DNA from: Macrocybe gigantea
Lineage: Eukaryota; Basidiomycota; Agaricomycetes; Agaricales; Callistosporiaceae
Direction of reading: 5' to 3'
NCBI GenBank assembly: GCA_011319805.1
Contig: SJRY01000276.1
Location: forward strand, 62,001 to 126,000
DNA: 64,000 nucleotides
Each line of letters starts with the position of its first letter. The first letter of the stretch is position 1. Shown in pieces: positions 10,178-20,700 of this stretch. Both the position numbers and the translations under genes were made by a program. The notes under the pieces were generated by a model, which ran no database searches, was not told the DNA's origin, and worked only from the letters and a program-made list of their open reading frames with translations.

Positions 10178-13173
10178 ATGTCAACATCGTCGTCCAACCC
10201 CCGGACATACGGCAGGCATGGCGCTGCAAAACGACAGCTATTTCCAGAGACGAAATCTGAAGAAGATCACGCTTCGTCGCCCAAGCCAAGGAAGCGACGT
10301 AAGCTGACCACGGACGGCATCTCCGACCATTCGACGCTGAGCTCCATTTCCAAAGAACACGGAACGGTCGCAGAGGGCGAGCCCGATGATTCCCTTTCTT
10401 TCAGAAAAGGAAGCGTCTCTGTTACTTATGGCTCCCCAAGGCGGCTGGCCAAGTCTTCGGGCATGGACATAGAGAAAACACCTAGTCTGGCAAGGGATTT
10501 GACCCGGTTGTTTGAGTCCACGACGCCTACGACTTCGACACCTCCGCCCACACCTTCCAAGCTAGCGAAGCGGATGTTGTCGCGTTCGAAGACAGACTCC
10601 TCCCTTGGCAGCCAGAGTAGCCCGGGCTTGTCAGAGCTTCGCCTCGACCGCACCCCTTCCCTGCCCAATCTATCAGCATCCTCTTCGTCATCGACAAACC
10701 AATCCTCTTCAACTCCCGTTGACATGCCATCGCGACCTCAGACCTCCATCCCCACCACAACCCGGACATATGCAGGCAAATCCCGTTCCTTCTTGATCGC
10801 TATACCTGCGTCCAGCCTTGCGGGGTCAGATGCCATCCTTCCCCCAAACGCTGTATTAGAAGACGAAGACGAGTCCCTGACGCGCGAGTCGTACTCGTCG
10901 TTGCGCAGCCGCTGGGGTGTCGACGACTTTGAGGACGACGAGCTCATCGCGTCGCCTTCGCGCTCCGAAGCTTCTGCGACTCCTAGCAACACCCCTTCGC
11001 GGTCTGGCAAGCGGAGATCGAAGGCAAACCGCGACGCGCAGATGCAGTCGCAGCCCTTACCGCAGCTGCCGAATGGTATGATGAACCCTTTGAAGAGCAT
11101 CACGGAACTGCGCAGCAAAGGCGAGAGTAGGCGATTCTTGGATGAGGTTGGTTATTTATTCGAGGGAATGGCACCCAAATGCGGAGCTGGACTTCGTCGG
11201 GCGAGGTATGCTACTGCATCGAATCTACTGGATCCTCCCATCACTTTCTCACCCCCCTGCAAGTGCTTTGGAAATTGTGACACGGCTTTGCGATTCAGAG
11301 TTTTTCCGCAAGGCAAAGGCGGCTGATTTCTTGAGTCGTACTTGGGACGTGTTTCTTGAAGCAGGAGCGGGTAAAGGCGAAGACAAGGTCTGCACGATCA
11401 ATATATGCTGCACGTCCGCTGCTCAAAGTTCAATATTCACCTCTATTCACAGGTCCTAGACATTCTCCTAGCATTTTTTACGGCCCTTGTTGCGAAGGAT
11501 CCCGCTTGTGTCAAAGAATTAGCTCAGCGGCCGTCTTTTGAAACGGTCGGGTCTGTTACGCCTAGCACAGGTGACAAGGCCAAGGAGAAACTTCGCTCGT
11601 CATACGTAGAGCTACTATTCTACGTGCTTTCCATCCCAAAGGATCCCCTTGTCTTCGCAATTCCCGAAACATCTTCAGACAAGGCCACGCGGGATTCGGA
11701 ATTGAGGAAGATAGGGCTCAACAAGAGAGATTTTGGAACAGTGGGTTGTATAGTTCTATTCTTGTACTATCTACTCATGCTGTATCAAGTTAACGTCCAT
11801 TTACAATGTCATTTCCACCAAATCCGGTTTATTTCTTCCAGACACACCGGTAAATGCTCTTCAATCCGATGCTTCTGTCCTGTCGACCTCATGTGACCTC
11901 AGATCTCTATTGCTTTGCTGGTCATGAAATCGTTGCAATCGCTCCCGCCTTCGTCGATATCTACAACCCACTTACCGGTGTTTCTTGAATCTCTAAGAAT
12001 GTCGCTTTTACCTTTGTTGTCGACTGCCGGTCCCACATCCCACATTATCTGGTCCGATGCGAAAAAAGTAAAAGAGCTTCCATTCGAATGCATAGGCCAT
12101 CAACTGCGACTATTGGATTTGTACCTACTTGGGCAGTGGCACTCTGGGGAACGAGACTTAAAGGACAGACCGGACTCGGATCCCAACAAGAGCCTAGTGT
12201 TGGGAGCGCAATACGAGTGGTTGGTTCATGGCTTGACTGCCCTTGGGATTTGCGCTGAGCTCGAGGGCACTGGTACGCCACTTCCTCTCCTTAGGATGCA
12301 ATCACTGACGACGCGTCGTGCTCATAGATTCATCCCGCCAATGTATAGACGTGACTCTTCGTGTCTTGGTCACTCTAACGCATGAAGAAGGTACCTGGGG
12401 TCAGAAGCTGTTGGACTATGAGTATTCTCCTGGGTTCATTCTGCGCATTATCACCAGTTCTAGCGAATTCGCAGCCTGGACAGGCCCGAATGGTGTGAAG
12501 AAAGAGGATGACGACGTGAACATTGATCAAGGCCAGCGGGACGAAGAAGCCCAACAATCCCTGGACAGGCTGTGTCTGGCTCTCGCGTTGCTGACAAATT
12601 TGGTACAGTCTATTGAAAGCACAAAGGACGTTTTGCGAGAAATCTGTGAGTTTTAACCATCTCAACTGGCCGAAGCAGCAAAGTTGATCATCCTATTTGC
12701 AGCCTTGAGTCCGACCTGCAAGCTGCGGAAACACAGTTGCATACGCAAGTGCACATGTTCTGGTGCGAGGCTCAGTGCACTTGACATTCTCGCGCGGCTC
12801 TATCGCCAACAAAGCGCGGCGCGAGTCAAGTCTGATCGCCTGCACTGGAAACGCAGCCAGGTCCCGACACGATGGACGCGTCCTTCCTTCGGGGTCATCT
12901 CGCCGTGCTCTTCGGGCTGCTCATGCGCGGGAGCCGTGCGAACCAAACGTGCATACTGTCTGCTCTGCGCGGACCGACGCGTCGCTGCGCGAGAAGGCCA
13001 TCTTGGCACGACTGGCGAATCAGGCGAGGGACTTTGTCGCTTTTTACACGGCGCTACATGCAGCGGGCCAGGACCAGAATGAGGAGAGGACGGGGGACGT
13101 GGAGCATGAGGTTCAGGCGGCGAAACAGGTTCTGCTGTTTTTGGAGGAGCTGAGAGACTCGTGGCGATCGTGA
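10178..13173 (+). CDS. WAPL: WAPL cohesin-release factor
   Basis: WAPL opens the cohesin ring and removes it from chromatin, and it acts in the nucleus. The N-terminus has the conserved YGRHGAAKR and then about 290 disordered residues. The helical WAPL domain starts at SITELRSKGESRRFLDEVGY and continues through IVTRLCDSEFFRKAKA, GLNKRDFG and FLRGHLAVLFGLLMRG to the end (FLEELRDSW). Exons join in phase: 10178-11205, 11264-11387, 11453-11744, 11842-11849, 11903-12273, 12328-12645 and from 12703. The fourth exon is only 8 nt and supplies most of DTP in VDTPISIALL; the donor before it (GTTGTA) is weak. In the last exon the frame shifts near 12810-12850 and near 12965, as in other genes of this assembly, so the gene is probably intact in life. 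Its start lies 78 bp from the divergent kinase pseudogene. Confidence 0.85.
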
Positions 13174-13336
13174 TCATGAATCCATTGGCTATTATTATGT
13201 ATAATTCTTGATAAATATTGGAGATGGGTTGGCTGCAGAGTCGGCACATGAAAACGCCGTCAGAACACCAAGAAAGTGTTCATCGACTGCACACAAGGGA
13301 AATCTGCAACCGAAGAGTAAAGTAATTAAAAAAAAG

Positions 13337-13401
13337 AAAATAAATATTGAGACCCGTAGGTCTACCACTCCGGGAAAGCGTGTCATCCTTGTGCAGGGGC
13401 C

Positions 13402-13432
<31 letters not shown>

Positions 13433-13456
13433 TTCGTATGTCACCCCGAAGGGGAC
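13337..13456 (-). ncRNA. U6: U6 spliceosomal snRNA
   Basis: The minus strand carries the invariant U6 core: AACGATACAGAGAAGATTAG followed by CATGGCCCCTGCACAAGGAT and GACACGC. This includes the ACAGAGA box that pairs with the 5' splice site and the AGC of the catalytic triad. The 5' stem-loop is GTCCCCTTCGGGG. Eight T's at 13328-13335 form a Pol III terminator; a short TTTT precedes them at 13337-13340, so the exact 3' end is uncertain. Upstream, a 19-bp palindrome (TTTGCTATAATATAGCAAA, about 13459-13477) contains a TATA-like core. It is closer to the start than the usual position near -25, so either the RNA starts later than drawn or the promoter is atypical. No intron interrupts the gene. 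Confidence 0.93.
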
Positions 13457-13705
13457 AATTTGCTATAATATAGCAAAGTAGGTCAGGATCAAGGTTTTGC
13501 ATTTTGCTCAGCCGACGGATCTATTTGGTCCAAAAGCTCCAGCCAAACTCACGTGATTTTCAACAAGATGTCCATGTGCTCCAGCGAAACTCACTCGTAA
13601 GGTAATGACTTGCCTTTATAAGGACTATTGTACTCCGTTGCATAGAACCTGCGAAAGATTAAGATCTATATGAAGATAAAACTACATCCCAGCACATGGA
13701 ATAAA

Positions 13706-14960
13706 TTAATCCGTCTTGGCTTTCCCGATGGACATTGGCTTCCACCGCCCCAAGAGGTGATTAGCTCTGACGATCAACAAATCCCTCAACATCTGCAACG
13801 ACGCGGTAAATACGTTGAGCTTGCTGCCTGCGACCTCGTGCCATTCTATGGGTACTTCTGCAACGGGTATACGCAGCTGCTTCGCGAGGAGGAGCAGCTC
13901 GACGTCGAAGATCCAGGTGGGGAGGTGCTGTGCGGGGAATATCTGTGTGCAGCGGACCGCGAGAAGAGCTTGAAGCCACACTGGGTATCACGAATATGGC
14001 CGACCCCGACTATGCGAAGGATGGTATGCAGGCCGTACATGAGGATATTGCGGATGAAGGAACGCTATTAACGTTGCACGTCAATACCATGTCGGATAGA
14101 GAATGCGATGCATGTACGTACTTTGACGACGGCTTCCGTCTTCACCAAGTGCGCCCTGCTGCCGACGACAACCGCCGGCTCGTCCTCGGGCGACAACTCG
14201 TCCATGGCCTTCCAAAGGAGCTCCAAGTCCTCAATGCGACTCGCCCCGTCGGCATCGGCCATCAAGAGCCGCCTTCCGCCCGAAAACAGCATGCCATGGC
14301 GTACCGCACCGCCCTTGCCGACGTTTTTCTCCAGCGTGACGACCTTGATGTCGCACGCCGGGTATGCCGCCGCGAGCTGCAGCGCGGTGTCGGACGTCCC
14401 ATCGCTCGAACCATCGTCCACGACGACAATCTCGAATGAGCGCCCCTTGAGCTGCTCGAGCTGCGACGACGTCAGGTGCGCGAGCGTGGATGCTATCATG
14501 CCTGGCAGCCGCTTCGTCTCGTTGTATGCCGGGACGACGACCGTGAGATCTACTCGGGCGGCGTCGCTCAGTGGCGTCAGCGGAAGCGGCGTCTTGGTCG
14601 ACGCATAACACCGGTATTTCTTTTCCGAGTCGTGCGTCACGATCGGGGCGGGAGACCAGAAAACGAGGGCTAGATAGGACTAGGCATTTGTTAGCATCAA
14701 TACCATGTTGCAGAAGCCGAGAAAATGAAAGAGGGTCAGTCTTGGAAATACGGGACGTATTTTCGCCCAAGAGTTTTTTCCTCCCGGTCGCGGCGCACAA
14801 CGCAAAACGCTGGCCCGCGACTCGAAGAACAAGGATGAATGGGTTGTCATCACTCGACAAGGCATTTGTGCAGCACAAGGTAGACCGAGATGACACTCAC
14901 TGCCAGACAGGCGCCGCTAAGGACTGCTACGCCAGCATAAAGAACGGACAGGTTTTCCAT
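13706..14960 (-). CDS. ALG5: Dolichyl-phosphate beta-glucosyltransferase (ALG5)
   Basis: ALG5 transfers glucose from UDP-glucose to dolichyl phosphate on the cytosolic face of the ER, supplying Dol-P-Glc for N-glycan assembly. Exon 1 (14901-14960) encodes an N-terminal membrane anchor ([15 protein letters not shown]). A 221-bp intron, long for this locus, leads to [14 protein letters not shown]. The GT-A glycosyltransferase fold follows: [37 protein letters not shown] and LLMADADGA. Intron 14065-14121 joins AVVK to [11 protein letters not shown], then DTQCGFKLF. Near 13945-13952 the frame shifts by one base: SRSAA is in one frame and [18 protein letters not shown] in the next. ALG5 homologues are continuous here, so I read this as a missing base. 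The length, about 330 residues, suits the family. Confidence 0.88.
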
Positions 14961-15386
14961 ACGTTGTCGCGCTGAATAAAACACGTCAGCCCTGTTGGAA
15001 AGCGAGGGACACGTCAGCAGTGAAGATCCACGCAGCAACGCCGTCGAATAACGAGCTCACAAACACCATGAGCTAGCCAGGAAAGGAGCGAGACAGTTGC
15101 AGTCAAAGGAGTTGAAAAGCAAGAGGCTTCATCGTCGCACAGCCGTGCGAAAGCTTTGCAAACGGACTTGCCAACGTGGACGTCCAACAAACATTCAATT
15201 TCATCCACTCGTTCACAGCAAAGCATACATAAGTACAGTGATTCTTTAGTTTATGCGACACAGAGAAACCGGCCAATTGATAGTATATGAAATGCAAGAA
15301 ACCGAATAAAGATGAATTAGAGTTAGGATAGTGAACGGGTGAAAAGCGTCATTGAATTAAAACAAATCTCCTCTGTCCGTGGCATG
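14961..15386. other. Intergenic region between ALG5 and the Ran-binding gene
   Basis: This region lies between two minus-strand genes and should hold the ALG5 promoter and the 3' UTR of neither-known length of the upstream gene. Only short, unconvincing ORFs occur; no RNA gene or repeat was recognised. Confidence 0.4.
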
Positions 15387-17475
15387 TTAGGATGTCTCCG
15401 GGATATTCATTTTGATCTCATCCAAGAGGTCTTGTGCTACCTTGGCGTTCGCGCACTGTTCAGTGGTGGCATTGAGCCAACCCACAACGACGTGTATATC
15501 TGGTCAGACTCACTCGTAAATTATAATGCACAGTGCTGCCATCCTCAATGGCACTGAAACGGAGGTAACGGGGATCTTGCGCAAGACTACAACTCATGCC
15601 GGGGAATAGGGTAACATTGAGCAGCAATGCATATACGGCATCTTTGCGCATCACTGTGTCGAAGCGTAATCAGCGAGATAAAAGCATATGATAACGAACC
15701 GTCTTACCCAGTCGGGCACCACTGCCATCTGAACGCCTGATATTAAGTTTAATCGTGCCGGTTCCTCGTTCTTTCCAGTTTCCATCAGCAAGATGGAAAA
15801 GTTTGCCTCTTGCTTGATGCACAGTATCCTCGTCTTCCTCACCAGTCAGGACTAGGAAACAACGTTAATATTCAACATCGTGTTTGAACAATGAAGACGT
15901 ACCATCTTGTTCCGTGAGTAGAGGTGGACATGATTGAAATCTTTCTTGCTTTCCTCGTCGTCGTCCCGACCTGCTCTCAGCCTCTCCCCAAAGGTGACTT
16001 CTCTGTCTTCGATCTCATCCTCTGCGTCGTTTTCAAGCGACTCGTTTGGCCCAAAGACATTTACAATCGCATTCCGCTCCAATGAGCTCCTAGAGGAATT
16101 TGTCGGCGAGCCAGCACGTGCGCGCTTCGGTGCAGGGATGGCAAAACCTTGCACTCCATCTGCGTACTGAGAAAACGGGTTGGTGTTGACAGAGTTGGAG
16201 CGGCGGGGTGGGGACTTGTTTCTGTTGAGCTTCGACCCTCCCAAGACAGGCGATTTTGATCGGGTGGCGGAAGCGAAAGGGGAGGAGGACGAAGCGAAGG
16301 CTTCGAACCCTGAACGCTTCGCGGGTGAAACCGACACCGGTGCAGGGGCCTCGGCGATGCTGGCGCTTGCAATCGAAGGCGGAGGGGGATGATTTGCTGC
16401 CGAAGAGGACGTAGATACTTTCTTGGACCCGAAAATGCTCTTGCCTTTGACAGTCGCAAAAGGCGAGCTCGTCGACGCGTACGCCATAAATCCACTCTAG
16501 CGTAGCACCATCAGCTCGATTCAAGGTATCGTAGCGCAAAAAGCACTAACTAGTTTTGGTCTCGCGGTCGGAGGCGACTTTGCAGTCGGAGACTCGCCCT
16601 CTGGGGGCGGGGATGGTCTTTTGGTCTCGCGAGGATTGTCGTCTTTGTCGGCATCGTCACGAGGTCTCTTGAGAGGCTCTGAGGATGACTTGACTGCGTC
16701 ACCGTTTTCTGGAGGACCTTGACTTGCTCCCCTCTCCAGGTACTTTCGCTTGAGGCTCTTATCTCCGCCGTCGTTATCTGAGCCTGTCGCGGAGGATTCC
16801 GCGTCAACTGATGCAGCATGCATATCTTTGTCTTGAATCAGAGTTGCGAGCATGAGAAAAGGCTAATGCAGTTAAACGAGCGAGCATTGGTCACTGACCT
16901 TGTGTTTCCCCATCACACACGCTCAACGTCTCCACCTCTCCGTCAATTTTTGAAGCGGAAATATCAAAATCGTCTTCCCGGTCCTGGCCTCGTTCGCCAC
17001 GTTTCATATTCTGCCAACTGATATCCTCGACGCCCTGGCTTATCTGTCTGACTTGGATTTTCATCTCCTGTGGCGGTGATACGCTCAGGGGTGGCGACTC
17101 GGAGTTGGACCTGGACTGAGACTGAGAGTCTTCTTCCTCCTCTGTGGTGTCCAGGCGTATGCGGTTCTTCTTCGCGGGTGTGCGCGCTTCCTTGGATTCT
17201 CGGGTGAAGGATTCGGTATCCTGAATCAAGCGCGGCAGAGTGAGCGCTGCTGCGGGAGCGAACGAAGAGATTTGGACGAACCGTAGAAGCCTTTGGAGTG
17301 GTTGCTGGCTCCAGAGAGACCTCCCTTTCTCGTTTCCTAGACAGTTTAGTATCTGCGTTCAGATCGCATAGATAAATGAATTCGAGCAGGATGCAAGAAC
17401 AAGGCGCAAGAACGGACCAGACTCCGCAAGGTCAGGTGAGGAGGGAGTAGATGGAGGTGAGTTTGGTCGTTCCAT
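15387..17475 (-). CDS. YRB2: Yrb2/RanBP3-like Ran-binding protein
   Basis: Proteins of this type bind RanGTP and assist Crm1-dependent nuclear export. The start is MERPNSPPSTPSSPD at 17475. Exons 17418-17475 and 17282-17352 are followed by one starting at 17220, all in phase, covering RKREREVSLEPATT and a KKNRIRL basic patch. Further exons are Ser/Lys-rich with FASS-like PFA repeats (SSPFATVKGKSIFGSKK, FASSSSPFASA). The C-terminus is a RanBD1 domain: LTGEEDEDTVHQARGKLFHL, WKERGTGTIKLNIRR, MRKDAVYALLLNV and AQDPRYLRFSAIE, ending in AQDLLDEI. A one-base shift near 15919-15925 separates VHL from LTEQDV, another probable missing base. A plain RanBP1 is excluded by the long N-terminus; a Nup2-like nucleoporin is the main alternative. 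Confidence 0.75.
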
Positions 17476-17753
17476 GGTGGCGAAGGGGGACGGGATATAG
17501 AATCAAAGTGGATACTGTCAGAGGTGTAGGATGGCGGGGGAACGGCCATTTGAGTGCAATTCGGCTTTATCCGACCAAACATGGCCGCGGGGCCACAAGT
17601 CCCTACATATATCAGTACCAATACATATCCATTGTCCGCCTATATCGAATATCTAACAACCGGAATGCGCTGTAATTTACGATGCCATGCAAGAGGAATA
17701 CACAATGACCCAACCATAAACCCCAAGATTAAATGTCGTACAGAAAGAAACAG

Positions 17754-20700
17754 CTATCCGTGTTCTTGACCGGCGGAGTCTCGTTTTCTTCGTTCGGATG
17801 CATGCTGCAATACATCTCGAAGGCTCCGTTCATGGACGGGTTTAGTCAAGACCCTGTGTTAATAGTGCCAGTCAGTTAGTAAAGGCGAAGTCAGAATTGC
17901 AGAAGGCGTCACCGATCAACACCAGCCTCCAAATACTCCTTTTGATCTATAACTTATGATTAATCAATAGAATACGGAATGGTCTCTGCAGCTGCGTACC
18001 AGAGATTAATGCATTCCCTGCAAGCGCTTCAGTCAAGTCTGAAACTAGCGTATAATTTAAGAAGACAGACCTGTCACACCGACAACGAAGTCCTTCCGGC
18101 CGAGTTGTCTGATCTTCTCAACAGCCCGCAGACCAGACAGGACAGGCATTTGATTGTCAAGAAACACAACTGCATATTTTTCCTCCAAGGCGGACGCTTG
18201 TTCGCACTGCCTTTGTTCTAAAATCGGACCACGGTTTCCCGACGCTTCGCTTGATGGTGTCAAGGTGTACAGACCCTGTTGTCCCACGATCATCTCCAGC
18301 GCGGCCTCGCCGTTCTCGGCCGTTGAAACCGAGCACCCCAATCGTGTCAGCACGCGTGTCATGAGGGTGCGCGTCAGTGGATCATCGTCTACGACCAGAA
18401 CAGGCATTCCCTGCTCGATGTTCGTCGCGCCACTTGGAGAAGCTCGACCGGTGCGAGAACAGTTGGCATCAAACGTCGCCAGTGGTGAAGACGATGACGA
18501 GGCCGGACTTGACGAGGGATAAGAAGAAGACGTCGGCATTCCGTCCGCGGCGAACGTAGGCGGTCCTGGCATAGGGACGTAGGTCGGGCGCGGTGACAGT
18601 GTTTTCGCTGTTCCACTCGAGGATTGCTCCGGCAGCGGCGGGCGAGTCATCATCCCATCGATAGACGATTCTTCTTTCGGTATACTCTCAAATGAATGAG
18701 GAAACACCGAGGAATGTGATCCATGTCTTTGAAGGACGAGTTCGACGCGGCCACCTGGTCAACTTTCAGGAGACGTCCGAACCCGAGAAACAAGCCGTGA
18801 CTTGCCTTGTTCCATCAAGCTGTGCATTGCCGCACTTGATCTGCTCGACATGGGTGGCGTGAAGGAAGCCTTTTGAACTTCAGCATCAACGACCTTCGCG
18901 GAGATACCACATTTCACAAGCGGTTCGCTCGAACTTCGCCCCGCAGCATGACTGGCTTTCGGCACATCGGAGACATCTGACGTCCTCTCCGAAGCAATGG
19001 AAGGCGGATTCATCAAAGTTTTCCTGCCGACGCCAAGCGGAAGTTCTACCCAGAATGTGGAGCCTTCTCCGACTTTGGATTTCACCCCAAGCCGGCCGCC
19101 GCTGAGCTTGACGATCTGACGGACCAGGGCGAGGCCAAGACCGGTGCCTTTGCCGCCTGTTGTTCGCCAGGGTTGGATCAGCAACCTGAGTGAACCTGCA
19201 GGCCACGCGTACTGACCTTGTTGCCTTCCTTGCTCTGTTTGATTGAAGGCAGCTGGGGGTTGTATGAAGCTACATGAGAAAACTATTCATGTCGCAAAGT
19301 TGATGGAATGAATAGACATACAAAACAGTTTGCTCTGTATCATGTCTCGTGGCCGTATACCGTAGCCTGTGTCGGTGACCTCAATGCGTACAACAATTTT
19401 CTCGATGGTCGTACTCGGCTTCGTGCTATCGTTGTGCTGTTTCAAATAGGAAGCTGACAATGGGCGACGACTATCGCCATCCACCACAAGTTTGCCTTGC
19501 GGCAGATTCTGATCGTCGTCAAATGGCGACGATGGGATGACCAACTTCGTCTTGATCGATAGTCTCCCGCCCGTTGGTGTGAACTTACAGGCATTGCTGG
19601 TGGGCCATTAATCAAATTCAAATCGACCTGAAGTTGAGTCGAAACACACCTGGCTAGATTCGTGATAATCTGCCTCAGACGTGATTCGTCGCCAACGACG
19701 GTGCCATCGACATCAGGATAATCTTCGATGTGTTTCTTGATAGCCTCCTCGCTCTCACCCATGGCTTCATAGGCCGCTCTCCGTGCAGTCTAATTCATTC
19801 ACTCTTCGTGAGAAAGGAGGGAAAGAGAACAAAAGTCCTTACCACATCAATATTGGGATCCAATTCGGTAACCAATTCCAACCCCCGGGCATCTGTCGCC
19901 AAACGTAGTGGTATAAATAACGAGCGCATGACTTGGTGAAAACCATAGGGCTGAGGAGCAAGTCGGGTCAAAAGCCTTAAATCCACGCTCATCAATAACG
20001 AATAGCTGTACCCTAGATGCCGACTCAAACTTTCCGCTGTCCAACCGATTACTAGAAGTAATACGACATGTCAAAAAAGATGGACATGCAAGCAGGTGTA
20101 AACTCACAAATCCAGTACATCGTTGAGCACTGGCGAGATGAGAAATACGACGTGCATCGGTCGAGCAAGGATACGAAAAAAAAAGATGACGTTCTAACCT
20201 TTTGACATCATACCGAGACTACCTTCCAGGGCACTGAACTCTATTTCCAACTCCTTGGCAATTGTGCCCGATGCTCCCATGTTTTGGACGGCTAGCACTA
20301 AGACAGAACGGATGTCAGAGCTATCTCTGAAGCCTAATAGTTCTCAGGACTCACAGGCAGTATTAAGAGGAACCCGCACTTGTGTTGTAAAGTTAGAGTG
20401 ACACCGCAATCCACGTATAGAAGATACTCATCATGGAAGACGTAACTGCGGAGAGTTAGCTATGGTAGATGTGCCGCGAATGATCTGGCTCACGAAGTTA
20501 AGCGGCGCTTTGAGTCTGCAGCCCGTCGTTCATTAATTTGAGCCTTTTGAGTAGCCTGCACGTCGGTTATGAGAATGTGAAGAGAAGCGTATTTGAATGT
20601 ATACCTTAAATTGTATCTTGAGTTGATCCCGCAGCGTGTATAGACGTCGTTCTGACTGAAAGATACTATGAGTGGAATTGATGCAGCAGCAGCATACGAA

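Noticed and set aside
20376..20440. Ordinary GT-AG intron in the HK1 H-box (donor GTATCT, acceptor CACAAG)
   Set aside because: It joins the exons in a phase that does not give HEVRVPLN, and the equivalent choice in HK2 (GTAGCT, CACAG) shifts the frame. Only AT-AC borders solve both copies.
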